This document shows positions 55,243-62,825 of a stretch of 64,000 bases of DNA, piece by piece. The first letter of the stretch is position 1; each line of letters begins with the position of its first letter. The stretch lies in NCBI RefSeq assembly GCF_020687165.1, contig NZ_JAJEQC010000004.1. One strand, written 5' to 3'. The notes under the pieces were generated by a model, which saw nothing but the letters and a program-made list of their open reading frames with translations, had not been told where the DNA came from and did not search any database. The DNA comes from Hominenteromicrobium mulieris. GTDB taxonomy: Bacteria; Bacillota; Clostridia; Oscillospirales; Acutalibacteraceae. Both the position numbers and the translations under genes were made by a program.

Positions 55243-57300
55243 ATGTTAAACGGCAACACGATAGAGCTCGGCGTATGCTACTACCCGGAGCACTGGGATA
55301 CTTCATTCTGGAAAGAGGATATGCTGCGCATGAAATCCTACGGCATCGGTGTCATCCGCGTGGCGGAATTCGCGTGGAACCTCTTTGAGCCGGAGGAAGG
55401 GCGCTTTGACGACAGCTTTTGGGACCGCTTTTTAAATGTGGCAAAGGACTGCGGGATACAGGTCATCTTCTGCACGCCCACCGCGACCCCGCCCGCCTGG
55501 CTGACGGAAAAATACCCGGAAGTATTAAACTGTGATATTTACGGCCACCCGGTCTACCACGGTATGCGCAAGCACCACAACATGACATCCCCCGTGTACC
55601 TCGATTTTGTAAAGAAAATCGTTGAGCACATTGCGGCGCATTACAGCGCACACCCTGCGATCATCGGCTGGCAGATCGACAATGAAGTCAACTGCGAAAC
55701 AAACAGCTACCACGCGCCGAGCGACCACGAGGCGTTCAGAAAGTACCTTAAAGAGAAATACGGCACGCTCGAAAACCTGAACCGCGCCATGGGCACGACA
55801 TTCTGGAACCAGACCTATACGGACTGGGAGCAGGTTCACCTTTCGCGCTACACGCTCGCAAACTCCAACAATCCGCACATGATGCTGGAGGAAAAGCGTT
55901 TCATTTCCGAAGCGGCCATAAACTATATCGGCATACAGGCGGATATTATCCGGAAATATCGCCGTTCGGAGCAGTTCATCACGACAAACGGGCTTTTCGG
56001 CGTGCTCGATAACCACAAGCTTGTCAAGGAAAAGCTTGACTTCATAACGTATGACAGCTACCCGAACTTCGCGTTTGCGATGGAGGGCAGCAAGCTCTCT
56101 CCGCGCTCTCTGCGCGACCGCGAAACATCATTTAACCTTGCAAAAACGCGAAGCGTCTCAAACCGCTTCGGCATCATGGAGCAGCAATCCGGCCCCGGCG
56201 GTTGGAACACCCGCCTTCTGCAGCCCGCGCCGAAGCCGGGTCAGTTAAGACTGTGGACTTTCCAGTCCATCGCGCACGGTGCAGATTTTGTCAGCTACTT
56301 CCGCTGGCGTACCTGCACATTCGGCACAGAAATGTACTGGCACGGATTATTGAACTATGATAATTTCCCGAACCGCCGCACGGAAGAGCTTTTGCGCGTA
56401 AGCGAGGATATTCAGAAGATTCAGCGCATCGCAGGCACGAAGCATACGACAAAGTTCGCAATCCTCTGCGACTACGACAATGAGTGGGACGGCATGGAGG
56501 ACAAATGGCACGGACCCTTGAACCGGGAGAGCACCGACGGGTGGTTCAAAGCCTTGCAGCGCGCGCATATCCCGTTCGAGTTCGTCAACATCAACGATGA
56601 GGGCACGTCCCAGCCGCTCGGGAACTTCACGGCTGCTGTGTACCCGCACCCAACCATCATGACGCCCGCCCGCGCGGAAATATTACGCGCTTACGCCGAA
56701 AACGGCGGCACTCTTTTCTTCGGCTGCCGCTCCGGCTATAAAGATATTGACGGGCAGTGCCCCATGATGCCGATGCCGGGGCTCTTAGCGCCGCTGACCG
56801 GCTGCACCGTGGAGGATTTCACGTTCATCGGCCCGGCGGACGAAAAGGAATACATGACGCTCGGCGAAAAGAAAATCCCCGCGCCGACGTTCAACGATAT
56901 TCTGCGCCCGGATTTTGAAAGCTGCGAGGTGCTGGCGACGTATGACGGTAACTATTACAACGGCAAACCCGCGCTGACCAAAAACACCGTCGGCAAAGGC
57001 ACGGTCTACGCCTGTGGCTCCGTTTTTGCGGAGGAGACCGCTGCGGCGCTCTTGGAGCTGCTGCCGAAAGCAGAGCTTTGCCCTGTGACGGGCTGGCTGG
57101 AGCTGCCCGAGGAGATCGAGCTCACGGTGCGTACAAACGAGAAAAACGGCCGCAGCTACGCGTTTTTGCTGAACTACACCGCACAGCCGCAAACCGTCAC
57201 CGTGCAAAAGCCGACGAAGGAGCTGCTTACACGCGAAACGCTCGACGGCACGTATACCATGGAACCCTACGGCGTGCTTGTGCTCGATAAACCACAATAA
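55243..57300 (+). CDS. Beta-galactosidase (GH42)
   Basis: 685 residues, no signal peptide. GVCYYPEHWD at the N-terminus, acid/base Glu in IGWQIDNEVN (about residue 148) and nucleophile Glu in FGTEMYWHG (about residue 363) define GH42, followed by the trimerisation domain with a Rossmann-like fold (YPHPTIMTPARAEILRAY, quoted as a landmark) and a small beta domain. It hydrolyses beta-galactosides such as lactose and galacto-oligosaccharides in the cytoplasm. AAGGAG at the start. A sugar acetyltransferase follows. Confidence 0.96.
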   Translation: MLNGNTIELGVCYYPEHWDTSFWKEDMLRMKSYGIGVIRVAEFAWNLFEPEEGRFDDSFWDRFLNVAKDCGIQVIFCTPTATPPAWLTEKYPEVLNCDIYGHPVYHGMRKHHNMTSPVYLDFVKKIVEHIAAHYSAHPAIIGWQIDNEVNCETNSYHAPSDHEAFRKYLKEKYGTLENLNRAMGTTFWNQTYTDWEQVHLSRYTLANSNNPHMMLEEKRFISEAAINYIGIQADIIRKYRRSEQFITTNGLFGVLDNHKLVKEKLDFITYDSYPNFAFAMEGSKLSPRSLRDRETSFNLAKTRSVSNRFGIMEQQSGPGGWNTRLLQPAPKPGQLRLWTFQSIAHGADFVSYFRWRTCTFGTEMYWHGLLNYDNFPNRRTEELLRVSEDIQKIQRIAGTKHTTKFAILCDYDNEWDGMEDKWHGPLNRESTDGWFKALQRAHIPFEFVNINDEGTSQPLGNFTAAVYPHPTIMTPARAEILRAYAENGGTLFFGCRSGYKDIDGQCPMMPMPGLLAPLTGCTVEDFTFIGPADEKEYMTLGEKKIPAPTFNDILRPDFESCEVLATYDGNYYNGKPALTKNTVGKGTVYACGSVFAEETAAALLELLPKAELCPVTGWLELPEEIELTVRTNEKNGRSYAFLLNYTAQPQTVTVQKPTKELLTRETLDGTYTMEPYGVLVLDKPQ

Positions 57301-57342
57301 ACGACAAAGGTCGTTACGATAAACATTTTGGGAGGAATTTAT

Positions 57343-57987
57343 ATGAAAGAGGAAGAAAAAATCTTTGCCGGGAAGTTTTTCTGCCCCGGTCACCCGGACT
57401 TGAAAGCCATCAAGCTGCGCTGCCACAACCTTTGCAGCGCCTATAATGCAACGCTCGAAGACGAAACCGAAAAGCGTAATGCAATCGTGCACCAGATTTT
57501 CGGCGATTTCGGCGAGGGCTCGTTTGTGCAGGGGCCGATCCAGATCCACTATGGCACGCACACGCACATCGGCAAGAGCTTTTTCGGCAACTTCAACCTG
57601 ACCATTCAGGATGACGCGCCCGTGACCATCGGTGACCGCTGCAACTTCGGCCCGAACGTGACCATCGTCACGCCGATGCACCCGATCATCGCAGAGGAAC
57701 GCCGCGTGCTGAAAACAAAGGACGGCCGTGAAATTCGCGTTTGCTACGCAAAACCCGTCACCATCGGCAACGATTGCTGGTTCGGCGCAAACGTCGTCGT
57801 ATGCCCGGGCGTAACCATCGGCGATAACTGTGTCATCGGTGCAGGCAGCGTGGTAACGAAGGACATTCCGTCAAACAGCGTGGCCGTCGGCAACCCCTGC
57901 CGTGTACAGCGCACCATTACGGAAGCAGACAGCATGAAATATCATCCGGAACGCTTCGGCGAAGATGAATTCGTGTTTGACGAATAA
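57343..57987 (+). CDS. Maltose/galactoside O-acetyltransferase (hexapeptide-repeat)
   Basis: 214 residues. The N-terminal Maa domain (KEEEKIFAGKFFCPGHPDL) is followed by left-handed beta-helix hexapeptide repeats (IGDRCNFGPNVTIVTPMHP with the catalytic His, VTIGNDCWFGANVVVCPGVTIGDNCVIGAGSVV). It moves acetyl from acetyl-CoA to sugar hydroxyls, often to expel non-metabolisable galactosides, and it directly follows the GH42 gene as lacA follows lacZ. GGGAGG precedes the start at MKEEEK. Confidence 0.93.
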   Translation: MKEEEKIFAGKFFCPGHPDLKAIKLRCHNLCSAYNATLEDETEKRNAIVHQIFGDFGEGSFVQGPIQIHYGTHTHIGKSFFGNFNLTIQDDAPVTIGDRCNFGPNVTIVTPMHPIIAEERRVLKTKDGREIRVCYAKPVTIGNDCWFGANVVVCPGVTIGDNCVIGAGSVVTKDIPSNSVAVGNPCRVQRTITEADSMKYHPERFGEDEFVFDE

Positions 57988-58008
57988 ACTGAACTTATAA
58001 TGCGCAAA

Positions 58009-58041
58009 AACAGCTCCGAGCTTTTCGCCCGGAGCTGTTCT
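58009..58041. terminator. Terminator between the acetyltransferase and oxidoreductase genes
   Basis: ACAGCTCCG...CGGAGCTGT stem, T-rich on both sides (TCTCTATTC on plus, TTTTGCGC on minus). It serves convergent genes. Confidence 0.75.
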
Positions 58042-58060
58042 CTATTCATCTTAATTCGAA

Positions 58061-59110
58061 TTAGAAGTAAACGACCTGATTCTTCTCTGCGCTCTCAAAG
58101 ATCGCTTCCATCAGCTTCATCAGCTGGCGCTGCTGGTCGTGCGTGACGATCTGCTCTGCTTCGCCGTTGACAACTGCTGCGATGTTGCGATAATAATCGT
58201 GAATGTCGCAGTCGATTCTCGGCAGCGGAAGCTCGCTGATCGTTTCCGGCGTTCTCGGCGCCATGGTCTTCGTGAGGCCTGCTGCGGTGACGATCGGCAC
58301 TGCATCGTGCTCTTCGTCCGCCGTTGCGATGACGATCTTGCCGTTGACCTGGAAGTCATCGATGACAGCCGTGCCGTTCAGACCTTCGACATACCAACGC
58401 GGCAGGTTGATGAAGTTGCTCGTGCCGACTTCTACGGTGAACACGAGATCGTTATCAAACTTGAACGTAGCGGTGAAGCCGTCGTCCACTTCTTCGTTCG
58501 TTACGTTGGACAGCGTTGCGTAAACGGAAACCGGCATTTTGCCCATCATCATGTTCATCTGGTCAAGGAGGTGCACGCCCCAGTCAAGAACCATGCCGCC
58601 GCCCTGTGCCTTCGTGTTTCTCCAGTCGCCCGGGATACCGCGGGAACCGTGAACACGGGACTGAATGGCGAAAACACGACCGAGCTGACCGGACTTTGCA
58701 ATCTTCTCCGCAACGCGGAAATCCTCGTCCCAACGGCGGTTCTGATGAACCGTGAAGACGGAGCCCGTGCGCTTGGAGGCTGCGATCATCTCTTCGAGAT
58801 CAGCGGTGCAAAGCGTGACCGGCTTCTCGCTGATGGCAACCTTGCCCGCTTCCATAACCTGAATGCAAACCTTCTTGTGCTGATCGTTCGGGATTGCGAC
58901 CGTTACAACATCAACGGTCTTGTCGGCAAGCAACTCCTCAAAAGAGCTGTATGCGTGAATACCGTTTTCCTCAGCAGCCTTGTTGCGCTCCGGCTTAATA
59001 TCGTATACGCCTGCAAGCTCTACAACACCCGGGATTTCCTGTAATCTCTTCGTGTGCCAGCCGCCCATGCCGCCATAGCCCACGACTGCTACTCTTACTA
59101 CTTTAGACAT
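58061..59110 (-). CDS. Gfo/Idh/MocA-family NAD(P)-dependent oxidoreductase
   Basis: 349 residues. The N-terminal Rossmann fold has VAVVGYGGMGGWH; the conserved catalytic Lys is in AISEKPVTL (about residue 94), and GGGMVLDWGVHLLDQM supplies the substrate-facing Asp and His of the C-terminal domain. Members oxidise or reduce cyclitols and sugars; myo-inositol or a uronate-derived sugar are candidates, not provable here. It is divergent from the mannonate dehydratase gene. Confidence 0.93.
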   Translation of the reverse strand: MSKVVRVAVVGYGGMGGWHTKRLQEIPGVVELAGVYDIKPERNKAAEENGIHAYSSFEELLADKTVDVVTVAIPNDQHKKVCIQVMEAGKVAISEKPVTLCTADLEEMIAASKRTGSVFTVHQNRRWDEDFRVAEKIAKSGQLGRVFAIQSRVHGSRGIPGDWRNTKAQGGGMVLDWGVHLLDQMNMMMGKMPVSVYATLSNVTNEEVDDGFTATFKFDNDLVFTVEVGTSNFINLPRWYVEGLNGTAVIDDFQVNGKIVIATADEEHDAVPIVTAAGLTKTMAPRTPETISELPLPRIDCDIHDYYRNIAAVVNGEAEQIVTHDQQRQLMKLMEAIFESAEKNQVVYF

Positions 59111-59182
59111 AATAAATTGGACTCCTCTCGATTTTAAATAAATAACCTGTCTGCGCTCTCTAAACTACGCGCTATACACCTT

Positions 59183-59210
59183 ATTATACTAAAAGACGCG
59201 CAAGTTTCAA
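59183..59210 (-). promoter_or_regulatory. Promoter of the Gfo/Idh/MocA gene
   Basis: Minus-strand -35 TTGAAA (59205-59210) and -10 TATAAT (59183-59188), spacer 16. Confidence 0.7.
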
Positions 59211-59333
59211 GGTGTTTTTATAGATTTTTGCATCTTGTCCGCGATTTCGGCGAAAGATACAAAGACCACCTGCGCAAAACTGTGTATAAATCCCACGTTT
59301 GATTGGAAATCGGTGCAAAAGGAATTTAGCCCC

Positions 59334-59362
59334 TTGAGTTTTTTCACCCGATGTGCTACGAT
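59334..59362 (+). promoter_or_regulatory. uxuA promoter
   Basis: -35 TTGAGT (59334-59339) and -10 TACGAT (59357-59362), spacer 17. Confidence 0.65.
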
Positions 59363-59407
59363 GAACCTGAATAACGCGTGAATACACCGGAAAGGTTGAT
59401 TATATCT

Positions 59408-60469
59408 ATGAAAATGTCATTTCGCTGGTATGGCCCGGACGACCCCGTAACCCTCCAAAATACTCGTCAGATTCCGAACATGCAGGCCATCGTCACCGCT
59501 GTATACGACGTGCCTGTCGGTGAAGTTTGGAGCCGCAAGAGCATTGCCGCGCTGAAAAAACAAGTGGAAGATAACGGCCTGCAATTTGAGGTCATTGAAA
59601 GTGTGCCGGTGCACGAGGACATCAAACTCGGCAAACCCACGCGCGACCGCTATATCGAAAATTACTGCGAGAACATCCGCCGCCTTGCCGAGGCCGGCAT
59701 CCGCTGCATCTGCTACAATTTCATGCCGGTGTTTGACTGGACGCGCACGCAGCTTGACCACCGCCTGCCGGACGGCTCTACAAGCCTTGTCTACTATAAA
59801 GAGCAGGTGGATGCCGTGGACCCGTTGAAAAGCGACAGCGACCTCACGCTGCCCGGCTGGGACGCAAGCTACACACGCGAGGAGCTGAGGGCCGTCGTGG
59901 CGGAATACAACAAAATGACCGAGGAAGACCTTTGGGCAAACCTCACTTATTTTCTTGAGCGCATCATTCCCGTCGCTGCGGAATGTGACGTGAACATGGC
60001 CATCCACGAGGACGACCCGTGCTGGAGTATTTTCGGACTGCCACGCATTATCACGTGCGAAAAGAATCTCGACCGCTTCCTGAAAATCGTCGATGACCCG
60101 CACAACGGCATCACGCTGTGTACCGGCTCACTCGGATGCAGCGCCGAAAACGATGTGGTGCACATGGCGGCAAAATATGCCGCGATGGGCCGCATCCATT
60201 TCGTTCACGCCCGCAACGTCGCCGTGTTGGAAAACGGTTTTGAGGAGCGCGCACACTACTCCGCATGCGGCTCGCTCGATATGTATGCCATTTTGAACGC
60301 GCTCTACAAAAACGGTTTCAACGGTTACATCCGCCCGGACCACGGCAGAATGATCTGGGGCGAGACCGGCCGCGCCGGCTATGGCCTTTACGACCGTGCC
60401 CTCGGCGCCGCGTACTTAAATGGCCTGTGGGAAGCCATCACAAAGCGCAACTCCAATATGGAGCGATAA
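59408..60469 (+). CDS. uxuA: Mannonate dehydratase
   Basis: 353 residues. It converts D-mannonate to 2-keto-3-deoxygluconate in glucuronate catabolism. KMSFRWYGPDDPVTL, YNFMPVFDWTRT, MAIHEDDPCWSIFGLPRI with metal-binding His, and FVHARNV and RPDHGRMIWGE with further ligands are the UxuA signature. The start is set at MKMSFRWYG after GGAAAGG. The product would need KDG kinase before the KDPG aldolase encoded at 10.3 kb. Monocistronic, divergent from an oxidoreductase. Confidence 0.97.
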   Translation: MKMSFRWYGPDDPVTLQNTRQIPNMQAIVTAVYDVPVGEVWSRKSIAALKKQVEDNGLQFEVIESVPVHEDIKLGKPTRDRYIENYCENIRRLAEAGIRCICYNFMPVFDWTRTQLDHRLPDGSTSLVYYKEQVDAVDPLKSDSDLTLPGWDASYTREELRAVVAEYNKMTEEDLWANLTYFLERIIPVAAECDVNMAIHEDDPCWSIFGLPRIITCEKNLDRFLKIVDDPHNGITLCTGSLGCSAENDVVHMAAKYAAMGRIHFVHARNVAVLENGFEERAHYSACGSLDMYAILNALYKNGFNGYIRPDHGRMIWGETGRAGYGLYDRALGAAYLNGLWEAITKRNSNMER

Positions 60470-60481
60470 ATTAAAGCCAAC

Positions 60482-60520
60482 AAAAAACCGATGCAGTCGA
60501 AACTCTGCATCGGTTTTTTT
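60482..60520. terminator. Terminator after uxuA
   Basis: AAAAAACCGATGCAG...CTGCATCGGTTTTTTT. Poly-A on one side and poly-T on the other make it bidirectional, also ending the small exported-protein gene. Confidence 0.88.
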
Positions 60521-60758
60521 AATAGATACCGTAAGCTTCACCTTCTGTTTTACCGCAGCGAACACAGGTCTTGGGGTAGTTGATCGTAGCAGCTTTCCAA
60601 TCATGCCCAAGCGGCTCGCCTTCCGTCATACCGCAATATACACAGGTTTTCGGCTCGGTGCAGGTGGCTTCCTTCCATTTATGCGCACAGGTGCAGGTCG
60701 TAAGAAGAAAGCATACCAACAGCATGGCCAAAATTACTCGTCCCCAGCGTTTAAGCAT
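60519..60758 (-). CDS. Small Cys-rich exported protein with a duplicated motif
   Basis: 79 residues from MLKRWGRVILAML, chosen because AGGAG lies nine bases upstream. A signal peptide or lipoprotein-like N-terminus (LLVCFLLTTCTC) is followed by two copies of a 20-25-residue unit: WKEATCTEPKTCVYCGMTEGEPLGH and WKAATINYPKTCVRCGKTEGE. Each has KTCxxCGxTEGE, a possible zinc- or heme-less metal site. The function is unknown. I recall this motif in larger clostridial surface proteins. It is divergent from the XRE gene. Confidence 0.78.
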   Translation of the reverse strand: MLKRWGRVILAMLLVCFLLTTCTCAHKWKEATCTEPKTCVYCGMTEGEPLGHDWKAATINYPKTCVRCGKTEGEAYGIY

Positions 60759-60842
60759 TGCTTTTCTCTCCTGTCTCTCCTCTTTTCCCAATTTTAGATG
60801 AAATATATCTAAAAGTCAATAGATAAAATCCGTCTACATATA

Positions 60843-60865
60843 CTTTGAGTGGATACCACTCAAAG
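60843..60865 (+). promoter_or_regulatory. Palindromic operator of the second XRE regulator
   Basis: Perfect 10-base arms, CTTTGAGTGG-ATA-CCACTCAAAG, ending 12 bases before the probable TTG start. Confidence 0.6.
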
Positions 60866-60877
60866 CAGGTGAAAAAG

Positions 60878-61093
60878 TTGACGGAAAACAGAATACGCGA
60901 TCTGCGGGAGGACTCTGATTTAACGCAGCAGCAAGTCGCAGATGCAATCGGCATTACACAGCGCAAATACAGTTATATCGAAACAGGCCAGCAGCAGCTT
61001 ACGGACGACATTCTAATTAAACTCGCAAACTTCTATAACGTGAGCATTGATTATCTCTTGCGGCAGACGGCGAACCCCAAACGAAATCTCTGA
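60878..61093 (+). CDS. XRE-family transcriptional regulator
   Basis: 71 residues from a TTG start (AGGTGAAAAAG upstream); an upstream in-frame ATG at 60845 lies inside the palindrome. The Cro/CI fold is nearly the whole protein: IRDLREDSDLTQQQVADAIG, then QRKYSYIETGQQQLTDDILI and LANFYNVSIDYLLRQT. It is probably an autorepressor through the adjacent palindrome; the divergent small exported protein may be a second target. Confidence 0.87.
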   Translation: MTENRIRDLREDSDLTQQQVADAIGITQRKYSYIETGQQQLTDDILIKLANFYNVSIDYLLRQTANPKRNL

Positions 61094-61163
61094 CGTAAAA
61101 TTCCCGAAAAGTCGTTTGTTAGGCTTGACAATTATTCAAAAAAAGGGTAACTTTATAGATAAG

Positions 61164-61190
61164 AACGCCGACAAAAATGCGGCGTTTTGT
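61164..61190 (+). terminator. Terminator after the second XRE gene
   Basis: AACGCCG...CGGCGTT stem followed by TTGTTT. Confidence 0.7.
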
Positions 61191-61265
61191 TTCCGTACGC
61201 AAAAACGCAAAAGCACTTTGCGATTATTTGCAAATACACTGACAAAAATACTAAAACAAAGGAGT

Positions 61266-61361
61266 GGAGAAAATGGACGCTGGCAGTAGTGGCGGTGCGG
61301 TTCCTCGAGAACGGATGCAGCCGCCCGCAGAAAAACAGGCGATTTTCTCCGCTTGTTTTTT
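61266..61361 (+). promoter_or_regulatory. Candidate structured attenuator leader of mgtE (not an M-box)
   Basis: GGAGAAAAT (61266-61274) pairs exactly with ATTTTCTCC (61342-61350), enclosing a GCGG/CCGC and TTC/GAA arm. A competing terminator stem ACAGGCG/CGCTTGT (61335-61356) with a T run overlaps the closing strand. This layout fits a metal- or metabolite-responsive switch. The conserved M-box sequence is absent. Confidence 0.5.
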
Positions 61362-61451
61362 GCGTAACCTTACATTTGTAAACGGCTGAGTTCAAACCGT
61401 ATCGTCCGATTGCCGATTTTTGCACGATTGCAGAGAAAGGACGGACGAACT

Positions 61452-62798
61452 ATGTTGGATATATTGGACAAAATTTTAGAGCTGCTGGAGAATAAAGATT
61501 TCCCCCAGTTGGGCAATCTTCTGAAAGACATGAACCCGGCAGACGTGGCAGAACTTTTTGAAGACCTGCCGCGTGAAAAGATGGCGCTTGTGTTTCGCCT
61601 GCTCCCAAAAGAGCTTGCAGCGGACGCGTTCGCTTATATGAACCCGGACGAACAGACGGTGCTTGTTGAAGCATTCAGTGATAAAGAGCTGCACGACGTC
61701 GTGAACGAGCTGTATGTGGACGACGCTGCAGACATGATTGAAGAAATGCCCGCAAACCTCGTCAAGCGCATTCTGCGACACACGGACGCCGAAACGCGCG
61801 TACTCATTAACCAGATTTTAAATTACCCCAAAGACAGCGCGGGCTCCATCATGACGATGGAATACGTCGATTTGAAGCGTGGCATGACGGTGGAGGAGGC
61901 GTTTGACCGCATCCGTGCCATCGGCGTGGAAAAAGAGACGGTGTACACCTGCTATGTCACGGACAGCCGCCGCAAGCTGAAAGGCATTGTGACCGTGAAA
62001 GACCTGCTGCTTGCCCCGAAAAACGAGCTGATCCGCAATATCATGGAAACGAACATTATTTACGTTTCCACCCATACCGATAAAGAAGAAGTGGCCTCCC
62101 TGTTCGGCAAGTACGATTTTCTTGCCGTGCCGGTCGTCGATAACGAAGAGCGCCTTGTGGGCATTGTCACCGTTGACGACGCGATCGATGTTATTCAGGA
62201 TGAGGCAACGGAAGATATCGAAATGATGGCGGCTATCACGCCGACCGATAAGCCGTACATGAAGACGGGCGTTTTTGCCACATGGAAAAAACGTATCCCG
62301 TGGCTTTTGCTCCTCATGATCTCCGCTACATTTACGGGCAGCATCATCACCTCGTTTGAAGATGCGCTTTCCGCTTCCATTGTGCTGACGGGTTTTATCC
62401 CCATGCTGATGGACACGGGCGGCAACGCGGGCAGTCAGGCTTCGGTCTCCATCATCCGCGGTCTTTCCCTCGGCGAGATCGAATATAAAGACGTTGGGCG
62501 TATCCTCTGGAAGGAGGCGCGCGTGGCTTTTTTGTGCGGTGTTTCGCTTGCCGCCGCAAACTTTGTCAAATTGCTGCTCATCGATCGTGTGACCATTCCG
62601 GTCGCCATCGTTGTGTGCAGCACGCTTGTTGTAACGGTGCTCGCCGCAAAACTCGTCGGCTGCTCGCTGCCGGTGCTTGCAAAGCGCATCGGTTTTGACC
62701 CGGCCGTCATGGCCAGTCCTTTCATCACGACCATTGTAGACGCGCTTTCCTTGCTGATCTACTTCCGCATTGCGTGCGCGGTGCTGCATATCGGTTAA
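61452..62798 (+). CDS. mgtE: Magnesium transporter MgtE
   Basis: 448 residues. Cytoplasmic N domain (LGNLLKDMNPADVAELFEDL, residues about 10-125), two CBS domains (VTDSRRKLKGIVTVKDLLL and VVDNEERLVGIVTVDDAID, about 135-255), a plug helix, then five membrane helices including GFIPMLMDTGGNAGSQASVSIIRGL (partly quoted) with the pore. Mg binding by the N and CBS domains gates uptake. The start at MLDILDK follows AAAGGA. The leader contains the candidate attenuator. A transglutaminase-like gene follows after 27 bases. Confidence 0.97.
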   Translation: MLDILDKILELLENKDFPQLGNLLKDMNPADVAELFEDLPREKMALVFRLLPKELAADAFAYMNPDEQTVLVEAFSDKELHDVVNELYVDDAADMIEEMPANLVKRILRHTDAETRVLINQILNYPKDSAGSIMTMEYVDLKRGMTVEEAFDRIRAIGVEKETVYTCYVTDSRRKLKGIVTVKDLLLAPKNELIRNIMETNIIYVSTHTDKEEVASLFGKYDFLAVPVVDNEERLVGIVTVDDAIDVIQDEATEDIEMMAAITPTDKPYMKTGVFATWKKRIPWLLLLMISATFTGSIITSFEDALSASIVLTGFIPMLMDTGGNAGSQASVSIIRGLSLGEIEYKDVGRILWKEARVAFLCGVSLAAANFVKLLLIDRVTIPVAIVVCSTLVVTVLAAKLVGCSLPVLAKRIGFDPAVMASPFITTIVDALSLLIYFRIACAVLHIG

Positions 62799-62825
62799 CT
62801 TTATCCATCAGAGGAGGCTGCTGTT

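Noticed and set aside
61266..61361. M-box riboswitch before mgtE
   Set aside because: The context fits, but the conserved core and the length of about 165 bases are missing.
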